Assembly: GCF_016124105.1 (NCBI RefSeq)
Contig: NZ_JADGMQ010000006.1
Location: 1 to 64,000, forward strand
DNA from: Aquamicrobium zhengzhouense
Lineage (GTDB): Bacteria; Pseudomonadota; Alphaproteobacteria; Rhizobiales; Rhizobiaceae
Reading direction: 5' to 3'
DNA: 64,000 nucleotides
Part shown: in pieces, positions 18,205-26,534 of the stretch
Layout: each line of letters begins with the position of its first letter
Numbering within the stretch: the stretch's first letter is position 1
Program-made: the position numbers and the translations under genes
The notes under the pieces: generated by a model
Database searches by the model: none
Told to the model about the DNA's origin: nothing
The model's input: the letters and a program-made list of their open reading frames with translations, nothing else

Positions 18205-19761
18205 ATGGAAATCTTGCTCGTACTGACTGCCGGCGCCGGGTTCTTTGCAGCTGCATCGTTCCTTGCCGTGTTGTCCTATGGCTATTTTGCCCGCCGATCT
18301 CTGGGGGCACCGAGCCACGCGCTCGAGACTGAACTTTCAGCTACCGAACTTGATCGCGCGATTGCGCCCATGCTCGAGAGGCATGACGGGCAGAGCGGGC
18401 TTGCGTTGATATCCGGCAATCTTGATGCATTTGCCGTCCGCGCTCTTTCCGCGCGCGCTGCAGGGCGCAGCCTTGATCTCATGTACTATTACTGGAAGGG
18501 GGACCTTACAGGGCGCTTGCTGATGAAGGAGGTGCTTGGCGCGGCTGACAGGGGCGTGCGCGTGCGGCTTCTCATCGATGACATTAACATGCGAGGGCTC
18601 GACCGTGCCTATCGAGCCCTCGACACGCATCCGAACATAGCAGTACGCCTGTTCAATCCGAGCCGCGCCCGGCATGGCGGCCTTCGCCGGGGCATCGAGA
18701 TGGTTCTGCGCTTCTTCAGCGTAACTCGAAGGATGCACAACAAGGCGTGGATCGTTGACGGACGCCTCGCCATTGTTGGAGGGCGAAACATCGGCGATGC
18801 ATATTTCGGCGCCGCCGAGACGTCCAATTTTCGCGATATCGACATGATGATGGTGGGGCCTGTCGTTCAGGGAGCGTCGAAGGTCTTCGACGCATACTGG
18901 AACAGCGAGGTCGCCATGCCGATCCGCTCTCTCATCCGCCCGCGGCGTGGAACATTGCGCCGCCTTCGTAAAGGCGTTGCCCGTATCAGCGCCAAGGGGC
19001 GTGCAAGCCCTTATATCGAACAGCTGCGAAAGCGGATGTCGGCTCTCGCCATGCTCAATGGCGACATAGGTCTTCATTGGACCCGCGAAGCGAAGATTGT
19101 CTCTGATCCGCCAGAAAAGGCGTTGGCGCGTGGGGCCCAGAACTGGATCATGTCGTCGCTCATGCCGGTCATCATGTCGGCTGAAAAGTCGGTCTCGATC
19201 ACATCGCCATATTTTGTACCTGGCGTGGATGGCTCGGCGCGGCTGATAGGGCTGGTCGCCAAAGGGGTGGACGTTGCGGTCCTGACCAATTCGCTATCGG
19301 CGACGGATGTTGCGGCGGTTCATGGCGGCTACGCCCCCTACCGGCGCACTTTGCTCGCCGGAGGTGTGAGGCTGTTCGAGCTGCAGAAGGCAGGATGGGA
19401 CAACGACATGTCCCTGTTTGGCTCGCGAAATGCAAGCCTTCACACCAAGGCGTTCATCGTCGACGGGAAAACGGCGTTCGTGGGATCGTTCAACTTCGAT
19501 CCACGCTCCGTATCGCTCAACACGGAGATGGGCATCCTCTTTTCCGAAGATGTCATCGTGAAAATGTTGCAGGACCTTTTTGACGAGGAAACGACACTTC
19601 CAATGAGTTACCGGCTCAGTCTGAACGAGAAGCGATCCATCATTTGGGAAGGCGAGGAGGACGGAGTGCTCCAGACTTGGGACCGTGAACCCGAGGCGAG
19701 TGCTCGCCGCCGCGCTCTTGCGAAAGTTGTGTCGCTGCTGCCGATCGAATCTCAGCTTTAG
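18205..19761 (+). CDS. Phospholipase D family / cardiolipin synthase-like protein
   Basis: A 518-residue phosphatidyltransferase-superfamily protein with an N-terminal membrane segment (about residues 4-28) and two intact HKD motifs: H178-x-K180...D185 in MHNKAWIVDG and H413-x-K415...D420 in LHTKAFIVDG. Two-motif, membrane-anchored members are usually cardiolipin synthases joining phosphatidylglycerol or CDP-diacylglycerol units; others are phospholipases. The family cannot be narrowed further by eye. It is transcribed alone after the cox-type operon terminator. Confidence 0.88.
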   Translation: MEILLVLTAGAGFFAAASFLAVLSYGYFARRSLGAPSHALETELSATELDRAIAPMLERHDGQSGLALISGNLDAFAVRALSARAAGRSLDLMYYYWKGDLTGRLLMKEVLGAADRGVRVRLLIDDINMRGLDRAYRALDTHPNIAVRLFNPSRARHGGLRRGIEMVLRFFSVTRRMHNKAWIVDGRLAIVGGRNIGDAYFGAAETSNFRDIDMMMVGPVVQGASKVFDAYWNSEVAMPIRSLIRPRRGTLRRLRKGVARISAKGRASPYIEQLRKRMSALAMLNGDIGLHWTREAKIVSDPPEKALARGAQNWIMSSLMPVIMSAEKSVSITSPYFVPGVDGSARLIGLVAKGVDVAVLTNSLSATDVAAVHGGYAPYRRTLLAGGVRLFELQKAGWDNDMSLFGSRNASLHTKAFIVDGKTAFVGSFNFDPRSVSLNTEMGILFSEDVIVKMLQDLFDEETTLPMSYRLSLNEKRSIIWEGEEDGVLQTWDREPEASARRRALAKVVSLLPIESQL

Positions 19762-19935
19762 CGAAGCCGGCCAGCAGCATTGTGGCCTTGACTGGTCTCG
19801 ATCGACAGATCAACATCGTGGCGCGGCGGAAGCAATAACGTCATCTGTGCGACGTATATTCCGATCTAGACTTAATTTTGTATGACGCGGTGGGGAAGTG
19901 ACGACCGATTAATCAGATAAACCGGGAGGAGCATC

Positions 19936-21627
19936 ATGTCTGATCACGGCAACAAACGAATGGTTGCGAGCAGCGGGCTCTCCCGAAGAAGGTTTCTCAC
20001 AATTGCAGGCGCAACGCTTGCGGTTGTCAGCGGCGGCGGTGCTGCCAGCTTCTCGATGTCAACAGCGCGGGCTCAAGGCTCGTTCAAACTGAATATTCTG
20101 CACATCAACGACATGCACTCGCGGGTGGAATCGATCAGCCGCTTCAATTCGACCTGCTCGATCGACGATGAAAGTGAAGGCAAGTGCTTCGGTGGTTTCG
20201 GCCGCCTTGCGACGAAGATTCGTCAGCGTCGCAGGGAGATCGAGGAGGCTGGCGAAAACGTCATTACGCTAGATGCCGGCGACCAGTTCCAGGGCTCCCT
20301 GTTCTACACGACATATCGCGGCAAGGCCGAAGGCGAGATGATGAACAGGATCGGCTTTGACCTGATGGCGGTCGGGAACCATGAATTCGACAACGGGCCT
20401 GACGTTCTCGCGGATTTTATCGATCTGGTCGAGTTTCCGGTCATCTCGGGCAACATCAAGGTAGGTGAAGGCGAGAAGCTCGCGGGAAAAATCCAGGAAT
20501 GCGGCGTTCTTGAAGTCGGAGGGGAGAAGATCGGGGTCCTGGCAGTAACGGCGACCGAGACGGCAACTATCTCGATGCCCGGGCCAAATGTTACGTTTGT
20601 CGACGACATCGAGTACCTCAAGGAAGCAGTGGGGCGCATTCGGGGAGAGGGCATCGACAAGGTGCTGCTTCTTTCCCATGTCGGTTTTCCGCGCGATCAG
20701 GAGATCGCGGCACAGGTGGAAGGTATTGCCGCGATCATCGGTGCGCATAGCCATACGCTGTTGTCGAACACGGAAGAGGACGCTCCTTCCTATGCGACCC
20801 TTGTTGAAAACCCGGCAGGTCGCGCCGTACCCATCGTGCAGGCTGGAGCCTATTCGAAGCATCTGGGCGACCTCACGCTCATCTTCGATCAGGATGGCTA
20901 TGTCGCAGAGGCCACTGGAGATACGCGCATACTGGACGCCTCCATCGAACCGGATCCCGAAATCGAGGCCCGGATTGCGGAACTGGCGGGTCCGATCGAG
21001 AAGATGAAGTCGACGGCGGTCGGCGAGGTTCGAGGGCTGATCGACGGCAGCCGCGAAAAATGCCGTGCCGGTGAATGTGAGATGGGTGTAGCTGTAACGG
21101 ATGCAATGCTCGCGCGCGTGGCAGACCAGGGCATCACCATAGCAATCCAGAACGGAGGCGGGCTGCGCGCATCGATCGGGGAGGGCCTGGCCACGGTCGG
21201 AGACGTTTTGTCTGTGCTGCCGTTCCAGAACACCCTGGCGACGATGAAGATCAAGGGTAAGGACATTGTCGCTTCGCTTGAGGCCGGTGTGAACGACATC
21301 GAAAACGGCGCGGGCAAGTTTCCGCAGGTCGCGGGCCTGAAATTCACGGTGGACATGAATGTGCCGCCAGATTCAGGACGTGTCAAAAATGTCGAGGTGC
21401 GCGAGGGGGAGAACTGGGTGCCGATCGAACCCGAGAAGATCTATCCAGTCGCGACCAACGATTTCATGCGCAAAGGCGGAGATGGCTACGCGCTGTTCGC
21501 CTCGAACGGTATGGATCCGTATGATTACGGCCCCGGCATGGAAGAAGTGCTGGCGGAGTATATCGCGAACAATGCGCCCTACCAGCCCAGGCTCGATGGG
21601 CGGATCACCGTCATTCCGAAGGATTGA
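19936..21627 (+). CDS. Exported bifunctional metallophosphatase/5'-nucleotidase
   Basis: A 563-residue UshA-type enzyme releasing phosphate from extracellular nucleotides. A twin-arginine signal is clear (SRRRFLTIAGATLAVV, cleavage near ARAQG at about 50), so it is exported folded. The metallophosphatase domain has NILHINDMHSR and GNHEFDNG metal-binding motifs, and the C-terminal 5'-nucleotidase domain carries the IQNGGGLRASI and NDFMRKGGDGY motifs. A GGGAGGAG site precedes the ATG. It may belong to the phosphate starvation response, but no Pho box was seen. Confidence 0.93.
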   Translation: MSDHGNKRMVASSGLSRRRFLTIAGATLAVVSGGGAASFSMSTARAQGSFKLNILHINDMHSRVESISRFNSTCSIDDESEGKCFGGFGRLATKIRQRRREIEEAGENVITLDAGDQFQGSLFYTTYRGKAEGEMMNRIGFDLMAVGNHEFDNGPDVLADFIDLVEFPVISGNIKVGEGEKLAGKIQECGVLEVGGEKIGVLAVTATETATISMPGPNVTFVDDIEYLKEAVGRIRGEGIDKVLLLSHVGFPRDQEIAAQVEGIAAIIGAHSHTLLSNTEEDAPSYATLVENPAGRAVPIVQAGAYSKHLGDLTLIFDQDGYVAEATGDTRILDASIEPDPEIEARIAELAGPIEKMKSTAVGEVRGLIDGSREKCRAGECEMGVAVTDAMLARVADQGITIAIQNGGGLRASIGEGLATVGDVLSVLPFQNTLATMKIKGKDIVASLEAGVNDIENGAGKFPQVAGLKFTVDMNVPPDSGRVKNVEVREGENWVPIEPEKIYPVATNDFMRKGGDGYALFASNGMDPYDYGPGMEEVLAEYIANNAPYQPRLDGRITVIPKD

Positions 21628-21643
21628 CCGGCGCGTGAAAGCG

Positions 21644-21667
21644 GCGGGCGTGAATATTAGCGCCCGC
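21644..21667. terminator. Possible bidirectional terminator hairpin between convergent genes
   Basis: GCGGGCG/CGCCCGC with a 10-base AT-rich centre between the 5'-nucleotidase stop and the nitronate monooxygenase stop, overlapping the latter. No T-run on either side, so its strength is uncertain. Confidence 0.35.
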
Positions 21668-22613
21668 GCAGCCTTTCTCTTGCTGCGAAATATTCGTCTG
21701 CAAGGCGGTCGATGAGTTCCGTGGCGCTGAGGACGTTTTTGACGGCGCCAATACCTTGGCCGCAGCCCCAGATATCCTTCCAGGCCTTTGCATCGGCGCT
21801 GCTGAAATCCATCTTGGACGGGTCGGCTGTTTCCAAATTATCCGGGTCGAGACCTGCTGCCCGGATCGAGCCTTTCAGATAGTTTCCGTGGATACCGGTG
21901 AAGAGGTTCGAATAGACGATGTCAGCCGCTTTTGATTCGACAATCATCTGCTTGTAGGCATCCGACGCGCGTGCTTCACGCGTCGCAATGAAAGGGGAGC
22001 CGATATAGGCAAGGTCTGCTCCCATTGCTTGAGCTGCGAGGATCGCGCTGCCATTGGCGATCGCCCCTGACAGAAGGAGCGGCCCATCGAACCATTCGCG
22101 AATTTCCTGGACGAGCGCAAAGGGCGACAAGGTTCCGGCATGTCCGCCAGCGCCCGCGGCAACCGCGATCAGGCCATCGGCACCTTTCTCAATCGCCTTG
22201 CGCGCATGCCGGTCATGGATGACGTCGTGCAGGACGATGCCGCCATAGGAATGCACCGCCTCATTCACTTCGGGCAGGGCACCAAGAGAGGTGATGACGA
22301 TCGGAACCTTATATTTCACGCAAAGTCGCAGATCACGTTCAAGCCGGGTGTTCGACTTGTGAACGATCTGGTTCACGGCAAAAGGCGCCGCGCGGTGGCC
22401 GATATTCGCTTCGTTATAAGCGGTGATTTCTTCGCTCATCTGAGCGAGCCATTCATCAAGCTGAGCTTCCGGCCGCGCATTGAGAGCGGGAAAGGAACCG
22501 ACGATACCGGACTTGCACTGCGCCAGGACCAACTCGGGGTTGGATATGATGAACATTGGCGATGCTACGACGGGAATGCGCAAATTCTCTGCCAGAACTG
22601 CCGGTAGTGCCAT
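21657..22613 (-). CDS. Nitronate monooxygenase family protein
   Basis: A 318-residue FMN-dependent TIM-barrel enzyme of the nitronate monooxygenase (2-nitropropane dioxygenase) family, which oxidises toxic alkyl nitronates. Typical sequences include PVVASPMFIISNPELV at the N-terminus, GADGLIAVAAGAGGHAG (phosphate-binding region) and the C-terminal FSSADAKAWKDIWGCGQGIG. The start was placed at ATG 22613, which gives the family N-terminus; 34 extra upstream codons are not conserved-looking. Substrate not specified by context. Confidence 0.9.
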   Translation of the reverse strand: MALPAVLAENLRIPVVASPMFIISNPELVLAQCKSGIVGSFPALNARPEAQLDEWLAQMSEEITAYNEANIGHRAAPFAVNQIVHKSNTRLERDLRLCVKYKVPIVITSLGALPEVNEAVHSYGGIVLHDVIHDRHARKAIEKGADGLIAVAAGAGGHAGTLSPFALVQEIREWFDGPLLLSGAIANGSAILAAQAMGADLAYIGSPFIATREARASDAYKQMIVESKAADIVYSNLFTGIHGNYLKGSIRAAGLDPDNLETADPSKMDFSSADAKAWKDIWGCGQGIGAVKNVLSATELIDRLADEYFAARERLRGR

Positions 22614-22782
22614 GCGATGCCCCGTTGCGATCGTACCAAAGTGGGCCGAGTTGTAGCAGACGAAAGGGGCACGGCAATAGGCGCAGTGGCGCTTTGTGCC
22701 GACGTGCCGTGACACAAGATGCGAGGCTGCGATTGATTGACAGCCGCCAAGCAGCTAACCATGCGCCATACGGCAGAAATTC

Positions 22783-23841
22783 GTGGTGGACAGCGTGGAC
22801 CCGATCGAGAAAGCGATAAGAGCCGCCTTCGAGAAAGGCGACACCAGCCAGCGGGCATATAGGGAGAAGGTTTACCGTTCTGCCTTTGCCGCGCTTGACC
22901 GCGCTTTGCAGGCTAATCCGAAACTGACACCGGAGATTGCCCAGCGTCGCCGCCAGGAGCTGTCGGCGAATATATCCCAGATCGAATCGCAGTTCATCCC
23001 GGCAGTTCCAACCATAGAGCCCAAACGCACGGCACCAGCTGCCCCTGCTGCCCAGGCGCCGGAAATTTCTGTTGGACGGCGCGAGCCAGAATTTACCGCA
23101 GCCGCGCCGGTCGAGGCGCCGCGTGTAGACAGTCATGCAGGACCTGAGGCCGATCGAAGGCCGGAGCCTATCGCCGCTCCTGTGCGGGGCGATCGTCCGC
23201 CGCGCGTACGTCGCAGCTGGATCGCGCCGCTTGTCGCTCTTGTGGTGTTCGCAGCGTTCGTTGGCGGTGTCTATTCGTTCCTGGGAAGCGGGCAAGTACG
23301 CCTCCCGGATCCTCAGACGACAGCCCCGGTAAGTTCGCGCCCGGCGGAACAGACGAGCACGCCACCGCCGGCTCTGGGCTCCGAAGAGCCTTTGGCAGAC
23401 TGGATCACGATCTTTTCGCCTAACGATCCGACCACCGTCAGCGCGCCTGGAGATACGCAGGCAGAGGTTGATGAGGAAGATGGCAGAAGCTTCATCCGCA
23501 TAGCCTCGGGCGCCTCTGGATCCCCAATCCTGTTCGATGTCGGCCAGGGCATTCTGGACCAGCTGTCTGGCCGTAAGGTCGTGTTCGCCATCGTAGCCAA
23601 GTCCGCCGATGGCGAGGAGACGCAGATGGCGGTAGAATGCAGCCTCGCTGCCCTTGGCGATTGTGGGCGCAAGCGCTTCATTACCGGCGAGACGCGGGAG
23701 GACTTCCTGTTCGAGGTGGAGCTTCCGAATGCCAATCCAGGTTCGGGTGGCATCATTTCCATCAATCCGGACATTGAGGGGCAAGGGCGCGCCGTCGAAA
23801 TTCACGAGATCCGTGTCACGCCATCTGGCCCGGCTGGTTGA
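22783..23841 (+). CDS. Conserved membrane protein of unknown function
   Basis: A 352-residue protein starting at GTG 22783. Residues 1-75 are helical and charged (DPIEKAIRAAFEKGD, LDRALQANPKLTPE); 80-140 are Pro/Ala-rich; one membrane segment lies at about 145-165 (WIAPLVALVVFAAFVGG); the rest is an extracytoplasmic, acidic domain with beta-like pattern and a pair of cysteines (ECSLAALGDCGRK). I know it only as a conserved hypothetical of this order. A long frame on the opposite strand is a shadow. It is convergent with the ligase gene, with no gap between the two stops. Confidence 0.75.
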   Translation: MVDSVDPIEKAIRAAFEKGDTSQRAYREKVYRSAFAALDRALQANPKLTPEIAQRRRQELSANISQIESQFIPAVPTIEPKRTAPAAPAAQAPEISVGRREPEFTAAAPVEAPRVDSHAGPEADRRPEPIAAPVRGDRPPRVRRSWIAPLVALVVFAAFVGGVYSFLGSGQVRLPDPQTTAPVSSRPAEQTSTPPPALGSEEPLADWITIFSPNDPTTVSAPGDTQAEVDEEDGRSFIRIASGASGSPILFDVGQGILDQLSGRKVVFAIVAKSADGEETQMAVECSLAALGDCGRKRFITGETREDFLFEVELPNANPGSGGIISINPDIEGQGRAVEIHEIRVTPSGPAG

Positions 23842-25425
23842 TCAATCCAGCATTGCGGTAAGAGCTTCGAGACGATCCGCTTCGGCTGGCGGCTTGTCCC
23901 AGCGCAACCGCGAGACGCGCGGAAAGCGCATGGCAACGCCCGATTTATGACGAGCCGAACGGGCGAGACCCTCAAAGGCCACTTCGAGGACAAGGCCATG
24001 ATCAGGTTCCGCCCTTACCGAGCGGACAGGGCCAAAGCGCTCGACCGTATTGTCCCGGATAAATTTGTCGATCTGGCGTAGCTCTTCATCGGTGAAGCCG
24101 AAATAGGCTTTGCCCACCGGCACGAGCTCGTCGCCCTTCCAGACACCAAATGTGTAATCCGAATAATAACCGGATCGCTTGCCGTGCCCACGCTGGGCGT
24201 ACATCAGAACTGCATCTACCGTGTGCGGGTCCCGCTTCCATTTGAACCACGGACCCTTCGGGCGGCCGGCGACGTAAGTGAAATCCAGTCGCTTCAGCAT
24301 TACGCCTTCAATGATGGGATGAGGCGGCGCTACACGAAGTCGCTCTAGATGTTCCCAATTGTTGAAGTCAACGATGGGTGACAGATCAAAGCGCGCTGGG
24401 TCGAGCGTGGTCACGAACCGCTCCAGCCGTTGCCGGCGTTCTGCCAAGGGCAGGGTTCGAACGTCCTCATCACCATCAATCAGAAGATCGTAGCATCTGA
24501 CGAATGCCGGATATTCGCGGATCGTCTTCATCGGCACCACCTTGCGGTTCAGTCGCTGCTGCAGATCCGAGAAGGTTCCAACGTGCTCAGGCGGGGTGCC
24601 GACCAATAGTTCCCCGTCGAGAGCACCTTCAAAATCCATGGCTTCAAGAAGGTCGGGGAAAGTTGCGGAAATGTCGTCTCCGGTACGCGAATAAAGCCGC
24701 CGCACGCCATTTTCCGACACAGCTTGCACGCGGATTCCGTCCCATTTCCACTCCGCCGCGTAATCGGCAGGATCGATCTTGGAAAGGTCGCTGTCCTGAA
24801 CAGGCGTCGAGAGCATCACGGGCCGGAACGGAGCGAAGGCTGCCTGCTCGGGCTTGGGGCCAAGACCCTCAAGCCACGCAAACAGTTCTTCGTAAGGAGG
24901 TGTCAGGCCATGCCAAAGTTCTTCAATCTCGTGCACCTCGACATTTCCGAAATCGGCCAAAGCCTGTTTTGCAAGCCGGGCAGAGACGCCGACACGCAGG
25001 CCACCGGTCACAAGTTTGATGAGTGCGAAACGAGAGGGCGGCTCCAGCCGGTCAAGAAGCGAGACCAGAACCTTAGGCGCATCGGAGCGGCTGACGGCGT
25101 GCAGTGTATCAACCGCGTAGGAAAGCGGGATATCCCGATCGTTCGCCAGGCCACCATCCGGCCAGACCAGAGAGACGGTTTCTGCGAGATCTCCGACATA
25201 ATCATAGGAATAGGTGAAAAGCACCGCGTCCATCCGCTCCATGATGAGCGTGCGCAGGAGCGCTGGCTTGACGGATGAGAAGGAAAGCTCGCCTGTAAGT
25301 GCCGCAAGCGCCAGCCCACGTTCCGGATCTGGCATCTCACGAAAATGGTCGATCATCAGCTTGAGCTTCGCATTGCGCGATGAGGTCAGCAGCAGCCGGT
25401 CGAGGAGTTCCGCAAACCGCTTCAT
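23842..25425 (-). CDS. ATP-dependent DNA ligase, repair-cassette type
   Basis: A 527-residue ligase with an N-terminal DNA-binding domain, the adenylation motif EWKWDGIRVQ (lysine nucleophile at K in KWDG), DGELLVG, and a C-terminal OB-fold with the FKWKRDPHTVDAVLMY motif. It is the partner of an MBL-fold exonuclease, an Lhr-type helicase and a PdeM phosphoesterase, a set known as the ligase-associated DNA damage response genes. The start overlaps the exonuclease stop by four bases (ATGA), so the two are translationally coupled. Confidence 0.93.
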   Translation of the reverse strand: MKRFAELLDRLLLTSSRNAKLKLMIDHFREMPDPERGLALAALTGELSFSSVKPALLRTLIMERMDAVLFTYSYDYVGDLAETVSLVWPDGGLANDRDIPLSYAVDTLHAVSRSDAPKVLVSLLDRLEPPSRFALIKLVTGGLRVGVSARLAKQALADFGNVEVHEIEELWHGLTPPYEELFAWLEGLGPKPEQAAFAPFRPVMLSTPVQDSDLSKIDPADYAAEWKWDGIRVQAVSENGVRRLYSRTGDDISATFPDLLEAMDFEGALDGELLVGTPPEHVGTFSDLQQRLNRKVVPMKTIREYPAFVRCYDLLIDGDEDVRTLPLAERRQRLERFVTTLDPARFDLSPIVDFNNWEHLERLRVAPPHPIIEGVMLKRLDFTYVAGRPKGPWFKWKRDPHTVDAVLMYAQRGHGKRSGYYSDYTFGVWKGDELVPVGKAYFGFTDEELRQIDKFIRDNTVERFGPVRSVRAEPDHGLVLEVAFEGLARSARHKSGVAMRFPRVSRLRWDKPPAEADRLEALTAMLD

Positions 25426-26435
25426 GCGTCACCCTCATCCTCATAGCCAACGAGATGGAGGGGCCGCGCCTTGATCCCCTCAAGTTCGCACCAGCGGACC
25501 AGAGCTTCCTCGCGACCATGCGTGACCCAGACTTCGGATGCGCCCGTTTGTCTGATCGTCAGTATGAGTTCGTCCCAGTCGGAGTGATCCGACAAGATGA
25601 TCGGCAGTTCGACGCCGCGCTGCTTGGCGCGCTGACGGATTCTCATCCAACCGGAAGCAAATGCTGCAACGGGGTCCGGGAAGCGCCGAGCCCAGCGATC
25701 GGCGAAGGCGGATGGCGGACCTACAACCAACGCCCCCGAAAAGTCCGTCTTGGCGGTGCGATCAATCGTGGCCGGTGAGAGTTTTCCCAGATCGATACCC
25801 TGGCTGACATAATAGTCGCAGAGCCGAGCGAGGGCACCGTGGATAAAGATGGTGTCCTCGTAGCCTGCATCGCGCACAAGGCGGATGACGCGCTGGGCCT
25901 TGCCAAGCGCGTAGGCGCCGACAAGGTGCGATCGCTCCGGAAACTGGGTCATCGATTTCAACAGCCGAGCGATTTCATCCTCTGGTCGCGGGTGCCGGAA
26001 CACAGGCAGACCGAATGTGGCCTCGGTGATGAAAACGTCGCATGGGACAAGTTCGAAAGGAGCGCAGGTGGGATCTGCAACGCGCTTGTAATCGCCGGAG
26101 GCGACGATGCGGGTGCCATCCAGCTCCACAGCGATCTGGACAGACCCAAGCACGTGGCCGGCAGGATGGAAGCTGACCCGCACGCCGTTGATCGTGATCA
26201 TTTCGCCGATCTTCGCCACTTGCGACGCGCCAGCAAAATTCTCGCCGTGGCGGATCGCCATGATGTCGAGGGTCTCGCGGGTGGCGAGAACATGGCCGTG
26301 GCCTGAACGCGCATGGTCCGAATGACCGTGCGTGATCAGGGCGCGATCCACCGGCCTAACCGGGTCGATGTAAAAGTCGCCCGGAGGACAATAGAGCCCT
26401 TCGGGGCGTGGATGGAGAAGCTTGTGTGGGTTCAT
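25422..26435 (-). CDS. Ligase-associated DNA exonuclease, metallo-beta-lactamase fold
   Basis: A 337-residue beta-CASP/MBL-fold nuclease with the metal-binding motif THGHSDHARSGHG near residue 35 and further ligands in FHPAGHVLGS and later strands. It belongs to the mRNA 3'-processing factor-like family that accompanies ATP-dependent ligases, presumably trimming DNA ends before sealing. It is the first gene of the minus-strand pair and overlaps the ligase start. The promoter lies in the 99-bp gap shared with the divergent helicase gene. Confidence 0.92.
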   Translation of the reverse strand: MNPHKLLHPRPEGLYCPPGDFYIDPVRPVDRALITHGHSDHARSGHGHVLATRETLDIMAIRHGENFAGASQVAKIGEMITINGVRVSFHPAGHVLGSVQIAVELDGTRIVASGDYKRVADPTCAPFELVPCDVFITEATFGLPVFRHPRPEDEIARLLKSMTQFPERSHLVGAYALGKAQRVIRLVRDAGYEDTIFIHGALARLCDYYVSQGIDLGKLSPATIDRTAKTDFSGALVVGPPSAFADRWARRFPDPVAAFASGWMRIRQRAKQRGVELPIILSDHSDWDELILTIRQTGASEVWVTHGREEALVRWCELEGIKARPLHLVGYEDEGDA

Positions 26436-26534
26436 CTACCCACAAGATAGGGTTTCCAGGCGCCTTAAAAAGAGGGGTTCCAATTGTGGCTGCTTTGACT
26501 TGGAAAGACATCTTCCAGGCGCTACCTGTGGGGA
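26436..26534. promoter_or_regulatory. Divergent promoter region of the DNA repair cassette, with a direct repeat
   Basis: 99 bp control both arms of the cassette. TTCCAGGCGC occurs twice in the same orientation, at 26454-26463 and 26513-26522, one near each gene start. No LexA-type site (GTTC-N7-GTTC or GAAC-N7-GTTC) was found by eye. The repeat is a candidate operator for coordinated control. Confidence 0.45.

Noticed and set aside
22456-23805. 449-codon frame on the minus strand
   Set aside because: Covers parts of two real genes; Arg-rich composition typical of antisense frames in GC-rich DNA. The plus-strand gene has a clear membrane segment and coherent domains.
26436-26534. SOS (LexA) box in the repair cassette promoter
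   Set aside because: Looked for GTTC-N7-GTTC and GAAC-N7-GTTC; none found.
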